DNA of 64,000 nucleotides, from NCBI RefSeq assembly GCF_016653465.1, contig NZ_NHSQ01000074.1, forward strand, positions 1 to 64,000, in the 5' to 3' direction. Shown one piece after another: positions 47,460-57,080 of this stretch. A program made the position numbers and the translations under genes. Position 1 is the stretch's first letter. Each line of letters starts with the position of its first letter. Origin of the DNA: Thiocystis minor. Lineage in GTDB: Bacteria; Pseudomonadota; Gammaproteobacteria; Chromatiales; Chromatiaceae. Below the pieces are notes generated by a model, which was not told the DNA's origin, ran no database searches, and was given only the letters and a program-made list of their open reading frames with translations.

Positions 47460-50039
47460 TTAAAACAGATCGTCCATGACCCGCGGCGCCGAGCGTTTGA
47501 CGGTCGTGGCCGGTTTTCGTTTGGCAGGGCTGGCCGATGGTCCAGCGACCTTGATCGGCTCGGGACCGAGTAGCATCAGGCGGTTTTCCTCCTTCACCAT
47601 CTCCAGGATCCCGCTCTTGGATTTGGTTTCGGTCCCCCGATTCGGGTCGACGCGAACCTGCACCAGACCGGGCGGCGGCTCAAGCGTGGCGATCGGCTGA
47701 TCCTTGAGTGCCGTGCGCATGAAATCGACCCACATTCCCAGCGCGGCCTTGCCGCCCTCCTCCCCCCGACCAAGCTTGCCGAAGTCGTCGAAGCCCATCC
47801 AGGCGATGGTCACGAAGTTGGCCTGATAGCCCGCGAACCAGGAATCGCGGATATCGTTGGTCGTGCCGGTCTTGCCGACAATATCCTCGCGATTCAGCTT
47901 TTTGGCGCGCGTCCCCGTGCCACGTTCCACCACTTCGCGCAGCAGCGAGGTCATCTGATAGGCGATGCGCGGATCGATCACCTGCTCGGCGGGATTGGCC
48001 GGTTGGAGTCCCTGGGTGCTGGCCGTCGCCGCGCCGGTTCGGTACCAGCAATCGGCGCAGGCTTGCGACGGATTGGCCTCGAAGACGATCCGCCCGTTGC
48101 CATCCTCGACGCGCGCGATGAAATAGGGGATGACGTGATAACCGCCGTTCGCAAAGACCGCATAGCCCTCGGCGAGTTTCACCGGCGAGAGTGCGCCGGT
48201 GCCGAGCGCCATCGAGAGTCCCAGAGGCAGGGCTTCAAGTTCAAAGCCAAAGCGGCGGAGGTAATTCTGGGTCTCCTCGACGCCGATACTCTGCAACAGA
48301 TTGATACTGGCCAGGTTGCGCGAAAGCGCCAGAGCCTTGCGCATGCGGATCGGACCCAATTCCTTGTGGTCGGAATTCTTGGGATTCCAGCGCTCGTTGC
48401 CGGGCATCTTGACCGCCTGGTCCTTGAGCAGACTGGCCGGTGTCCAGCCCTTGTCGAGCGCGGCGGCATAGATGAACGGCTTGAAACTGGAGCCGGGTTG
48501 ACGGCGCATGTCCACGGCGCGGTTGAATTTTGTCTCGTTGAAGGTGTAGCCGCCGACCAACGCGCGCACGGCCCCATCGCGCGGGGCAATTGACACCAGG
48601 GCACCGCCGACGAGCGGGATCTGACCCAACTCCCAGCCGCCTTTTTTCGCCGGACGGAGACGAATGAGGTCGCCCGCGAGCACGGCATCGGAGGATTTAC
48701 GCCGCGGACCGTTCCAACGGACAAGATTGCGCTGGGTTCGCGCCCAGGAGAGACGGCCCGCATCCAGCGTGACGCGCTGACCCTGGCCAAGATAAATCTC
48801 CGCCCCGGCCGAGGTAACCTTCGTCACCAGCCCTGGCTCCAGCTCCGGGATCCGGACCGCTGTCGCCAGAGACTCGTCCATTCGCTCCTCCGACATCCCG
48901 GCCAGATTCACGACCGCCTCGGGACCGCGATAGCCGTGCCGGCGGTCATATTGACTCAGCGACAGCCGCAGGGAATCCTGAGCCGCCGTCTGAAGCCAGG
49001 ATTCGACGGTGGTCGTCACCCGATACCCCTGGCTGACCGCGTCCTCGCCGTAAAACCGCAGCATTTCCGAGCGCACCATTTCGCCAATAAAACCGGCGTC
49101 CAGCTCCGGTTGACGGCGGTGTAAGCGCGCGGTATCTGGCTCGTTCACCGCGATCTCATAGCGGTTCGTGTCGATGTAGCCGAGTTCGTGCATCCGGCCC
49201 AGGATGTAATTACGCCGTTCCAGCGCGCGGGCCGGATTCGTCACCGGATTATTCTTGGAGGGCGCCTTGGGGATGCCCGCCAGCATCGCCGCCTCGGCCT
49301 CGGTGAGTTCGTCGAGGGCCTTGTCGTAATACAGCGAGGCGGCGGCGGAGATCCCGTAGGTGCGATGTCCGAAGAAAATCTGGTTCAGATAGAGTTCCAG
49401 GATTTGGTCCTTGGTCAGGGTCTGCTCGACATGCAGCGTCAGCAGTACCTCCATGAGCTTGCGCTGAAACGTCTTTTCCGGCGACAGGAAAAAACTTCGG
49501 GTGACCTGCATGGAGATGGTACTGCCGCCCTGGGCCTTTTCGCCGGTCGCGACATAACTGAGCAAGGCCCGCCCCATGCCGACGGTATCGACGCCGCCAT
49601 GCTCGAAGAAGCGGCTGTCCTCGGTGGCGAGAAAGGCATTGATGACCAGCGGTGGAATCCTGTCGATGGCGACCGGGCGGCGACGCTCGATGCCAAATTC
49701 CGAGATCAGCGCACCATCGGCGCTGAAGACCCGCAGCGGCTCCTGAAACTGGACCGTGCGCAGACTCTCGACATCCGGCAAGTCGGGAAGGGTCACGCTG
49801 ATGAAGGCGGCCAGACCCAGCAAGCCCAGGGCCAGCAGTTGCAGGGGCATGCCCAGGAGCCCCAGAAAATGGCCCAGCCAGCCAAAAAAGGAACGCGGCG
49901 CACGTCCGACCGGCAGCGACACACGGGGTTTTCGCCGGGATCCCGCACTCGCCTGCCGGGACGCATCCGGTTCGGCTGAGGTGTCGGGCGGGTTTTGCGG
50001 GAGAGACTTCGACGTCACGCGGTTGGGTTGTGGTTCCAA
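47460..50039 (-). CDS. mrcA: Penicillin-binding protein 1A
   Basis: 859 residues. A proline-rich cytoplasmic tail, TM about 60-82, glycosyltransferase domain (about 105-280) with the catalytic Glu140 in ATEDSRFFEH and the GGSTISMQ motif, an OB-like linker, then the transpeptidase domain with nucleophile S517 in SSFK, SRN in ALSRNLAS, and KTGT near 726 in GKTGTTND. All catalytic residues are present and length is normal. It polymerises and cross-links peptidoglycan at the inner membrane. The neighbouring mtgA and folP genes are on the same strand but mtgA is separated by 142 bp. Confidence 0.95.
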   Translation of the reverse strand: MEPQPNRVTSKSLPQNPPDTSAEPDASRQASAGSRRKPRVSLPVGRAPRSFFGWLGHFLGLLGMPLQLLALGLLGLAAFISVTLPDLPDVESLRTVQFQEPLRVFSADGALISEFGIERRRPVAIDRIPPLVINAFLATEDSRFFEHGGVDTVGMGRALLSYVATGEKAQGGSTISMQVTRSFFLSPEKTFQRKLMEVLLTLHVEQTLTKDQILELYLNQIFFGHRTYGISAAASLYYDKALDELTEAEAAMLAGIPKAPSKNNPVTNPARALERRNYILGRMHELGYIDTNRYEIAVNEPDTARLHRRQPELDAGFIGEMVRSEMLRFYGEDAVSQGYRVTTTVESWLQTAAQDSLRLSLSQYDRRHGYRGPEAVVNLAGMSEERMDESLATAVRIPELEPGLVTKVTSAGAEIYLGQGQRVTLDAGRLSWARTQRNLVRWNGPRRKSSDAVLAGDLIRLRPAKKGGWELGQIPLVGGALVSIAPRDGAVRALVGGYTFNETKFNRAVDMRRQPGSSFKPFIYAAALDKGWTPASLLKDQAVKMPGNERWNPKNSDHKELGPIRMRKALALSRNLASINLLQSIGVEETQNYLRRFGFELEALPLGLSMALGTGALSPVKLAEGYAVFANGGYHVIPYFIARVEDGNGRIVFEANPSQACADCWYRTGAATASTQGLQPANPAEQVIDPRIAYQMTSLLREVVERGTGTRAKKLNREDIVGKTGTTNDIRDSWFAGYQANFVTIAWMGFDDFGKLGRGEEGGKAALGMWVDFMRTALKDQPIATLEPPPGLVQVRVDPNRGTETKSKSGILEMVKEENRLMLLGPEPIKVAGPSASPAKRKPATTVKRSAPRVMDDLF

Positions 50040-50181
50040 ATTTCACTCCGCCCGCGTCGGACCAGCCGATGAAAATGGGGCTCTTGAGAGGATGGATATC
50101 GCCATGGTATGTCGCTGGGATTGTACATCAAGGTCGATGTCACCCGAATTCCAAACGCACGCGCCGTTTCCCGGACATCGT

Positions 50182-50904
50182 CTACAGCCGTTTCAGATAC
50201 TCAAGTCCACCGAGTTGCCGCATCTGACGTCCAATCCAGACGGCGCGTCGTCTGACGCTTGCGGATGGCGCGTCCAGGCGATAGAGGATCGGATTTGGCA
50301 GCACGGCCGCAAGCAAGGCCGCCTCCTGGAAACCGAGATCCGAGACATGGCGGCCCAGATAACGCCCGCTGGCGGCGCCAACGCCATAAGTATCGGGGCT
50401 AAATTGGGCGATGTTGAGATAGACCTCCAGGATCCGCTGCTTCGACCAGAAGGTTTCAAGCAGGATGGTGAACCAGACCTCCAACCCCTTGCGCAGATAG
50501 TCGCGGCCGGACCAGAGAAAGAGATTTTTGGCCGTTTGCTGGGTGATGGTGCTGGCGCCGCGCAACCGCCCCCCATCCTGGAACGTCGCCAACGCCCGGC
50601 GAATTTCCACCAGATCGAAGCCATGATGGGTGGGAAAGCGCTGATCCTCGGCGGCAATCACGGCCAGCGCCACGGGGGGCGGGATCAGCTCCCAATCGAC
50701 CCAGCGATGGAAGACGGCTGGCGCGTTGCCCGACGGAACGCGACTGGCGATCCAGTGTGTCACCATGACCGCGGAGGTTGGCGGATTCACCCAACGCAAC
50801 AGAAAGACCGCCGCCATCGACAGCAAGATGAAACCCGCGACAAGAGCCATCCCCCCTTTCGCAACGGTGCGCAGTCTGCGCTTCCATGGCACCTCAGACC
50901 GCAT
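50182..50904 (-). CDS. mtgA: Monofunctional peptidoglycan transglycosylase
   Basis: 240 residues from ATG 50904 (MRSEVPWKRRL), chosen because 24 extra upstream residues are antisense-type sequence over folP. TM about 15-38, then a glycosyltransferase 51 domain with the catalytic Glu in VIAAEDQRFPTHHGFD, RGASTITQQTAKNLFLW and a second Glu in ILEVYLNIAQF. The ATG overlaps the folP stop by 11 bp, so the two are probably co-translated. It adds glycan strands without cross-linking, a partner of PBP1A. Confidence 0.94.
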   Translation of the reverse strand: MRSEVPWKRRLRTVAKGGMALVAGFILLSMAAVFLLRWVNPPTSAVMVTHWIASRVPSGNAPAVFHRWVDWELIPPPVALAVIAAEDQRFPTHHGFDLVEIRRALATFQDGGRLRGASTITQQTAKNLFLWSGRDYLRKGLEVWFTILLETFWSKQRILEVYLNIAQFSPDTYGVGAASGRYLGRHVSDLGFQEAALLAAVLPNPILYRLDAPSASVRRRAVWIGRQMRQLGGLEYLKRL

Positions 50905-51742
50905 GGCGGATCGCCCAAGCAAGATCGGCGGCCTGGCGGTTGCCGGCGACATCATGGACACGAAAAATCCGGGCACCGGCCATGACGCCGATGGCGGTCG
51001 TGGCGCAGGTCGCCGGCATCAGCGCGGCGGGCTCGCTCCCACCGCAGAGGTCCGCCATGAAACGTTTCCGACTGGTACCGAGCAGAACCGGAAAGCCCAG
51101 ACGAACCAATTCGCCCAGCCGCGCCAGCAGGGCCAGATTGTGCTCCGCCCGTTTACCGAAACCAATCCCCGGATCGAGCAGGATCCGGTGCTCGCGAATT
51201 CCCGCGTGTCGCGCGGCGTCCGCGCGTCGCGCGAGAGCGTCGCAAACCTCACGCACGACATCCACGTAGCAAGGATTGACCTGCATGTCCTGCGGTCGTC
51301 CCTGACGATGCATCAGCACGATGGGGACGTCGCGCTCCGCCGCCAATGGCAGCATCCGGGGGTCATCGACGCCCGCCGAGGTATCGTTGATCCAGCTTGC
51401 GCCCGCATCGATTGCCGCGCTGGCGACCTGCGCCGAGGTCGTATCGATACTGATGGGAACTGCGGGCGCGATCTGCTCGCGCAACTGACGGATGACGGCG
51501 ATCACCCGCCGTTCCTGCTCCGCGGCGGGGATTGGCCGCGCACCGGGGCGGGTCGATTCGCCGCCCACATCGATCAGGTCCGCGCCTTGTTCGAGCATGG
51601 AAATGCCCTGAGCAACCGCAGCATCGAGATCCGAATAACGCCCGCCGTCCGAGAAGCTGTCCGGGGTGACGTTCAGAATGCCCATGATCCGCGGTGGAGA
51701 CTCCGCCGTGAAATGAGGGGCCGAGGGTGAAAAAGTGTTCAT
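50894..51742 (-). CDS. folP: Dihydropteroate synthase
   Basis: 282 residues from ATG 51742 (MNTFSPSAPHF), with ggaagg 7 bp upstream. The motifs MGILNVTPDSFSDGG (near residue 20), GGESTRPGA, SIDTTSAQVA and the pterin-binding LLDPGIGFGKRAEHN are all present. It joins pterin and p-aminobenzoate in folate synthesis. The long frame up to 52360 crosses the (CGTTGT)n element and a convergent lipoprotein gene and was rejected. A dispersed palindromic repeat lies 69 bp upstream. It is translationally linked to mtgA. Confidence 0.95.
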   Translation of the reverse strand: MNTFSPSAPHFTAESPPRIMGILNVTPDSFSDGGRYSDLDAAVAQGISMLEQGADLIDVGGESTRPGARPIPAAEQERRVIAVIRQLREQIAPAVPISIDTTSAQVASAAIDAGASWINDTSAGVDDPRMLPLAAERDVPIVLMHRQGRPQDMQVNPCYVDVVREVCDALARRADAARHAGIREHRILLDPGIGFGKRAEHNLALLARLGELVRLGFPVLLGTSRKRFMADLCGGSEPAALMPATCATTAIGVMAGARIFRVHDVAGNRQAADLAWAIRHAV

Positions 51743-51811
51743 GGATCGCCTTCCATTTGATAGTCTTTGACGCCCCATCAAGGGAGCGCGCATGATCCTG
51801 GTGCATCGCCG

Positions 51812-51946
51812 CTCAAGTTCTGAGACCGGGGCCTCCTCGTTGTCGTTGTCGTTGTCGTAATCGCGGTCTCGACATGGCGAATATTCGATTACGACAACGA
51901 CAACGACAACGACCTGAGACGGTCTTGGGACTTTCGCACAGTTGCA
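51812..51946. repeat. Palindromic (CGTTGT)n dispersed element, copy 3
   Basis: Left arm 51838-51863 and right arm 51886-51911 form a perfect 26-bp inverted repeat, ending in TAATCG/CGATTA. The loop is 22 nt. The outer parts, ctcaagttctgagaccgggg at the left and gacggtcttgggactttcgc at the right, match copy 2 and are themselves partly complementary (AGACCG/CGGTCT). Confidence 0.93.
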
Positions 51947-52057
51947 AGCCACACGGCGAAGCATGCCACGCGGGCAGGATTTCCGTGTATCGCCGCGGAC
52001 TGAACCGGGATCGGAGCGACACCGAGTCCTGCCGACAGCCACCGAGATCATTCTGTC

Positions 52058-52423
52058 ATGTGTAAAACAAAGCCGTACCGATCCGCCGTGCTGGCCATCG
52101 CTGTCTTGATTGCCGGTTGCGCCACCGCGGGCGGCCGAATTGGGCCATTGCCCACGGTGAACCGACCCGCGGAGGCCGGCACGTTGAGCTTGTTTCGGGA
52201 CGGCTCGCTGGTGGGATGGTTTGCGCCCATGCGGGTGAGGATCGATCAAAACGATCTCTATCGGCTCGGTCGCAACCAGCGCTTCAGCCTGAACCTTGAC
52301 CCAGGCGATTATCTCCTTGAATATTCGATCGGCTTTAACACTTGCAGCCGATCGATCCACCTGAAACCCAGACAGACCTTGCGCCTGAGGTTAGTCGCGA
52401 ATTGCATGATCTATGAGGAATGA
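52058..52423 (+). CDS. Small lipoprotein of unknown function
   Basis: 121 residues. A signal with lipobox AVLIAGC, cysteine about residue 21, so it should be lipidated at the membrane. The mature part (GTLSLFRDGSLVGWFAPMRVRID, LNLDPGDYLLEYSIGFNTC) is predicted beta-rich. I do not recognise the family beyond a general conserved exported lipoprotein. Divergent from folP. The PilZ frame could overlap its stop as ATGA. Confidence 0.72.
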   Translation: MCKTKPYRSAVLAIAVLIAGCATAGGRIGPLPTVNRPAEAGTLSLFRDGSLVGWFAPMRVRIDQNDLYRLGRNQRFSLNLDPGDYLLEYSIGFNTCSRSIHLKPRQTLRLRLVANCMIYEE

Positions 52424-52539
52424 ACCATGCGCTTCGAGCGGATCGTTCGATTCATCCAGCCCTCGGCGATCCGCTGCCCGCGGATATATCTTCATACGCA
52501 ACGGGACGTTTTCCACCACCACTACGGGAGCGACAATCG

Positions 52540-52938
52540 ATGATCGCGAAAATGGAAGCGGACGAACGCCGGTTTGCCGCGCGCGTGTCCTGGGAATGTC
52601 AGGCACGCCTCTTGCCGTTGGCCCTGGAACCGCAGACCCCCACGCTGGGCATACATCATGCGATCGGGCATGACATCAGCGAGGGAGGCGTCCAAGTGCG
52701 CAGCAGTCGCCTGTTTGCGCTCAAATCGAACCTGCTGGTGGAAATGCAAGCCCCCGACCATCCCGAGGGGATTCAGGTCGTTGGCTCGGTGGCCTGGATT
52801 TCGCCGACCTGTTCGGAAAATCTCTGGTGTCTCGGCATCGAGTTCTCGGATGTCGGAGACAACGCGCTGAACAGCATCCGCGCCCTGATGCGCCTGCCGA
52901 CGACTCGACTGAGCAAAATTGAACCAGACACTCGTTGA
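52540..52938 (+). CDS. PilZ-domain protein, c-di-GMP effector
   Basis: 132 residues from ATG 52540 (MIAKMEADERRFAARV). The c-di-GMP switch R-x3-R (RRFAARV) and the D-x-S-x-x-G motif (HDISEGGVQV) are present. A longer start at 52420 would overlap the lipoprotein stop, but its 40 extra residues have no known motif and lie before the switch that normally opens the domain. It could read the c-di-GMP made or degraded by the signalling block at 30-47 kb; that link is inference. Confidence 0.82.
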   Translation: MIAKMEADERRFAARVSWECQARLLPLALEPQTPTLGIHHAIGHDISEGGVQVRSSRLFALKSNLLVEMQAPDHPEGIQVVGSVAWISPTCSENLWCLGIEFSDVGDNALNSIRALMRLPTTRLSKIEPDTR

Positions 52939-52976
52939 GCGAGCCGACTTCGACAGTTAGGCCGTCGCCTCACAGG

Positions 52977-53011
52977 TTATCCACAATTCCAACCACAGGG
53001 GATGTGGATAT
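52977..53011. promoter_or_regulatory. Two DnaA-box-like sites in opposite orientation
   Basis: TTATCCACA (52977-52985) is a perfect DnaA box consensus; TGTGGATAT (53003-53011) is a one-mismatch copy on the other strand, 17 bp away. The pair lies in the gap between the PilZ gene and convergent glgA. It is not near dnaA or an origin signature, so regulation or DnaA titration is only a possibility. Confidence 0.4.
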
Positions 53012-53087
53012 CAACCGCCGATTTCCAGGATTTGCGCCACATCGCAGAGGCTCTCCGCATTCGGAACCCATGCGAGAGGCGCAAGGA

Positions 53088-54566
53088 TTATGTCGGTTCC
53101 TGTTTGCACAAGTGCGCATAGATGTCGAGATACTGTTGGGCCGGCAGGCTCCAGGAAAAATCGGCGCGCATTCCGTTGACGCGCAATTGCCGAAAATATT
53201 CCGGAAAACGCCACCAGAGACCGAGCGCGCGGCTCATGGCGCCTTCCAGTCCCGCCTCGGTTAGATCGTCGAACAAATAACCGTTGCGAATCTCGAAGGG
53301 TTTATCCGAATAGTTGGCATCGAAAACCGTGTCCGCCAGCCCGCCGACGCGTCGCACGATGGGCACCACGCCATACTTCATCGCGATCATCTGCGCCAGG
53401 CCGCAGGGTTCGTAGAGGCTTGGAATCAGGATCAGATCCGCGCCGGCATAGATGAGGTGGGCCAGCGTCTCGTCGTATCCCAACTCCAGATGACAATCCG
53501 GGTTTGGATCCGTCTCCTCCTTCAGACGCGCAAACCGCGCGGCAATGACGGGATCGAGCGCCGCGCCCAACAGAACCACCTGACTATCATGCGCCAGGGC
53601 ATACCGAATGCCATGCAGCATCAGCTCGACGCCCTTCTGAAAGTCCAGTCGGCTGACAATCGCAAGGATGGGTTTTTCCACTTCCCGCAGCCCCAGGCGG
53701 GTGCGCAACGCCTGACGGTTGGCCGCCTTGCGCGGGAGACTGTTCACCCCATAATTGACCGGGATGAGCGGATCGACCGCGGGGTTCCAGACCAGACTGT
53801 CGATCCCATTCAGCACGCCCCCGAACTTGTGCGCGTGCGTCTTCAGCAGAGGCTGCAATCCCATCCCCTGATCGGTATCCTGAATCTCCCAGGCGTAACG
53901 CGGCGAAACCGTGTTGACGAAATTCGCATACACGATGCCGCCCTTCAACAGATTCGCGACCCGACCGTCGCGCGGATCGAGCAGACGGTCGGCGACCAGC
54001 AAACGCCGCGGATCGAGACCGGCCTGACGCAGGATGGATTCGTCGACCTGGCCCTGATACCCGAGATTGTGCAGGGTATAACAGACGCGGGTGCGGGTGA
54101 GCCCAAGCGCTTCATAGACTTCATAGAGCAGGACCGGAATCAACCCGGTATGCCAATCGTTGCAGTGCAGAATGTCCGGCCGCCGTCCGGATTGCAGCAG
54201 GAACTCCAGGACCGCGCGCGAGAAAAAGGCGAAGCGCTCCGGGTCGTCCGGCTCGCCATAGATCCGGCCCCGCTGGAAAAAACCGTGCGGTGATCGAGGA
54301 TCGATGAACAGGCAGTTGACGCCATCCATTGCGCCGCCAAGCACCCGGCAGGAGAGCCACTGATCATGAAATGGCACCCGCAGATTCGGGTCGATTTCGC
54401 GCAGGCCGGCGACGGACTCAAGCCGTGACAGAGCGTAATACGGCAGAAAAACGTCCACCGCGTTTCCTCGAACGGCCAGTTCGCGGGATAAGCCTTGAAC
54501 AAAGTCGCCAAGACCACCTGCTTTTGCGATGGGCGCACACTCGGCGCTCACCATAGCGATATACAT
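53088..54566 (-). CDS. glgA: Glycogen synthase
   Basis: About 492 residues from ATG 54566 (MYIAMVSAECAP), preceded by ggggaaac; a longer start at 54617 would overlap the upstream gene. KAGGLGDF near residue 15 is the ADP-glucose-binding motif. The second Rossmann half has SLYEPCGLAQMIAMKYG near 395 with the GT5 catalytic glutamate. It extends alpha-1,4-glucan from ADP-glucose. It is the last gene of a minus-strand group with the DUF4912-like and GH57 genes, so the group probably makes or remodels storage glucan. Confidence 0.94.
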   Translation of the reverse strand: MYIAMVSAECAPIAKAGGLGDFVQGLSRELAVRGNAVDVFLPYYALSRLESVAGLREIDPNLRVPFHDQWLSCRVLGGAMDGVNCLFIDPRSPHGFFQRGRIYGEPDDPERFAFFSRAVLEFLLQSGRRPDILHCNDWHTGLIPVLLYEVYEALGLTRTRVCYTLHNLGYQGQVDESILRQAGLDPRRLLVADRLLDPRDGRVANLLKGGIVYANFVNTVSPRYAWEIQDTDQGMGLQPLLKTHAHKFGGVLNGIDSLVWNPAVDPLIPVNYGVNSLPRKAANRQALRTRLGLREVEKPILAIVSRLDFQKGVELMLHGIRYALAHDSQVVLLGAALDPVIAARFARLKEETDPNPDCHLELGYDETLAHLIYAGADLILIPSLYEPCGLAQMIAMKYGVVPIVRRVGGLADTVFDANYSDKPFEIRNGYLFDDLTEAGLEGAMSRALGLWWRFPEYFRQLRVNGMRADFSWSLPAQQYLDIYAHLCKQEPT

Positions 54567-54585
54567 GCGCCCGTTTCCCCTACGT

Positions 54586-55737
54586 TTAAGTATGTGATCG
54601 ATTGTTGCGTGGGGCATCCAGTTCCGGCGGCGGATGGAGCATCAATGCCTGTTTCAACAGGGTCGGCTCATCGACCTTGACCACGAATTGAAAACGCCCG
54701 CCTGGACCGACATGATAGCGTCGACCGAACAGATCGATCTCCGTGTTGGGCGCGGCCCAACCGTGGATGTGAAGTTCGGCCTCGATCAGTAGCTCGGCAC
54801 ACTGAGGCGACGATCGACCATAGATCAGAGTCGGGATCCGGGATGTGCCAGCGATCGCAGGTTCGCTGGATTCCTGGGCGAGGGTGGCGCTGGCAGCGGT
54901 CGCTGCCTTGTCATTCAGGAGATCCCGTGCGAGGCGGGTCGCGAAGACCCGGTTGTGCGTAACGGTCGGTTGTCCTGGTCCGGCCGCCTCTTCAACGCCG
55001 TCGGGATTGGATTCGCTCCACGCCACGCCGCGTATGGCAACCGAAAAATTTTCCTCGCGCGGCATCCGGGCGCAAGCCTCCGACGGCCATCCGGAATTCC
55101 GTCCAGCACCCGGAACCGGCGCTGGAAACTCCGGCGTGAGTTCGCCCGGCGGAAGATCCAGGGTTGGATCCAAGATAGGCTGGACGTCTGCCCGCTCCCT
55201 GACCGCCGGAAATTTGAGCCCAATACCGGCGGCATGCTCAAGTCGATTCGAGCGCGCCAGGAGAAGCCAGCCACCGGCCGCATTCGCCAGTCCAAGTTCC
55301 GCCTCAAAGCGAGCGGCGTCCGGTCCGACCCGGAATCCGGTCTCGCCCTCTCCCCGGTTGCCGGCGAGCCAGGGGCGACGCTCTTCGACATCCTCGGACG
55401 TGCCGTCATCGCGTAGCCGCCGCAGACGCAAAACCGGCAATGGCTGACCGCCATTGACTGGAAAATCATGACTGGCGCGAACGTAATCATTGTTTTGCAG
55501 ATGCCAGCGCACCCGCACCTCATTGGCCGCGCCCTCAAAAAGCACGAGCTGGGTCGCCTTGATCTCCAGCGGAAAAATGGGGGTAAGCGGCGCTGGCGGC
55601 GGCGCTAGATCGGGCGCAATCAGGGCCGGACGGATTGCAAAACGGACCGCCAAGGAATCCCGCCCGTCCTTGGAAAGCTCGCTGATCGAGACATCCGAGG
55701 CAGCAGGAAGACGATCCGCATGAATGGTGATGGTCAT
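54586..55737 (-). CDS. DUF4912-like protein in glycogen cluster
   Basis: 383 residues, no signal peptide. The middle carries a segment, SRIPTLIYGRSS near residue 305 and HIHGWAAPNTEIDLFGRRYHVGP, followed by a FVVKVDEPTLL end; these fit DUF4912-type proteins found beside GlgA and GH57 genes in other bacteria. The N-terminal part is an immunoglobulin-like beta domain. A regulatory or glucan-binding role is inferred only from the neighbourhood. The start ATG 55737 lies 38 bp after the GH57 stop. Confidence 0.6.
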   Translation of the reverse strand: MTITIHADRLPAASDVSISELSKDGRDSLAVRFAIRPALIAPDLAPPPAPLTPIFPLEIKATQLVLFEGAANEVRVRWHLQNNDYVRASHDFPVNGGQPLPVLRLRRLRDDGTSEDVEERRPWLAGNRGEGETGFRVGPDAARFEAELGLANAAGGWLLLARSNRLEHAAGIGLKFPAVRERADVQPILDPTLDLPPGELTPEFPAPVPGAGRNSGWPSEACARMPREENFSVAIRGVAWSESNPDGVEEAAGPGQPTVTHNRVFATRLARDLLNDKAATAASATLAQESSEPAIAGTSRIPTLIYGRSSPQCAELLIEAELHIHGWAAPNTEIDLFGRRYHVGPGGRFQFVVKVDEPTLLKQALMLHPPPELDAPRNNRSHT

Positions 55738-55775
55738 GTCTCCCGGTTAAGAAACTGTGGCGCCCCAAACCAGCG

Positions 55776-57080
55776 TCAAGGGCCTGAGCCGGAGAGCGGT
55801 TCCACCAGATCGGATTGCGCCTCGCGCGCGTCGGTCGCCAAGGTTGCGACCGCCGCCGACGAGGACGCTCTGTCAAACCCCTCCGATGGCATCGCAAATC
55901 CCATTTCCAGGCTCGCCTCAACTTCGCGCAAGGCCATCTCGGCCGCTGCCGTGCGCGCATACAGATGAGGGATCCAGGCATCGCTCCAAAACAGAAAACA
56001 ACTGGTCTCAGCCTCCAGAATCAAACGCCGTGCGCGGAACATCGCCTCGCTCGCCACCCGAAAGGCGTCGGGTTGACCGCGGCACAGATCCCAGTAGCGC
56101 GCGCTCAGTCGTTTCACCTCGGCGACCGCCTGGCGCTGCCGCTCGCTGCCAAACCACTGAGAGAGATCCTCGCCCGAAGTCGAGCCCACATTCCAGGCTC
56201 CGGTCTGGATCCGCGCCTGGGTTAACGGTCGGATCTGGGCGAGATAATGACTCAGGCAGATGGGCTTGATCGGATAGTCGGCCGTGCGACACCGATCCAT
56301 ATAGGGCGCGAAAAAATGACCGAAAAAGCCAGATTCCTCATGGAGCTGGCGAAACCAGCCGCCGTTTTCTCCGTCCGACCAGGTTGTCACCAGACGGCGT
56401 TCTCGTGGACGCGGCGAACCGGCGATACGCCACCGGACTTCATCCTGGAACCATTGCAGATCGATGCCGCTTGACTGTGCGTTGGAGACGTCTCGATCTC
56501 GCGGGACCACGCTGATACAGCACCCATCGTGGCAGGCGACATAGGGCCGAAAGATGTCGCTGATGCCATCCTCGGGGCGGACATGCACACCATCGACCAC
56601 GACATAGTCGTAACCGGCCTGAACCAGAGCCGGAATCATGTCCATGGTGAAGGCCATCTCCGGCGGCCAGAATCCGCGCGGGACGCGCCCGAACACCCGC
56701 TCCATGATGGCCATGCCGCGTTCGAGCTGCTCAAGCCAATCCGCGCGCGGAATGAGCGGGAAGATCGGATGATAGTATCCCATGCCGATCAGCTCGATAT
56801 TCTCGGCCTCCCGATACTGTTCGAGCATCGCCGGAAGATCGACGAGATGCCGATAACGGTCGACGATGTCCGGATCGATCAGCTGTTCCAGCAGGACACC
56901 GGAGAACCCGATATGCAAACGCGCCACATCCCGATACGTCAAGGCATACCGAACGACCCGCTCGTAGCAGCGAACGATCTCCTCCGCCTCCCAGGGGTTG
57001 ACCTCGATCAGCAGGCGCAGATTGCCTGGCGGCTGATGCAGATGCAGCCCAATTGCATGGTGGATGATAGTCCCAGTCAT
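55776..57080 (-). CDS. Glycoside hydrolase family 57 protein
   Basis: 434 residues. GLHLHQPPGN near residue 11, the GMGYYHPIFPLIP block near 99, WPPEMAF near 137 with the catalytic Glu, and TTWSDGENGG near 240 with the catalytic Asp are GH57 marks. GH57 enzymes act on alpha-glucans as amylases, 4-alpha-glucanotransferases or branching enzymes; next to GlgA the branching or transferase roles are likely. It opens the minus-strand glg group. The C-terminus beyond residue 400 is low-complexity Ala/Glu. Confidence 0.88.
   Translation of the reverse strand: MTGTIIHHAIGLHLHQPPGNLRLLIEVNPWEAEEIVRCYERVVRYALTYRDVARLHIGFSGVLLEQLIDPDIVDRYRHLVDLPAMLEQYREAENIELIGMGYYHPIFPLIPRADWLEQLERGMAIMERVFGRVPRGFWPPEMAFTMDMIPALVQAGYDYVVVDGVHVRPEDGISDIFRPYVACHDGCCISVVPRDRDVSNAQSSGIDLQWFQDEVRWRIAGSPRPRERRLVTTWSDGENGGWFRQLHEESGFFGHFFAPYMDRCRTADYPIKPICLSHYLAQIRPLTQARIQTGAWNVGSTSGEDLSQWFGSERQRQAVAEVKRLSARYWDLCRGQPDAFRVASEAMFRARRLILEAETSCFLFWSDAWIPHLYARTAAAEMALREVEASLEMGFAMPSEGFDRASSSAAVATLATDAREAQSDLVEPLSGSGP

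Noticed and set aside
51743-52360. N-terminal extension of dihydropteroate synthase
   Set aside because: It crosses the palindromic element and the divergent lipoprotein gene; ATG 51742 with its RBS starts the normal FolP length.
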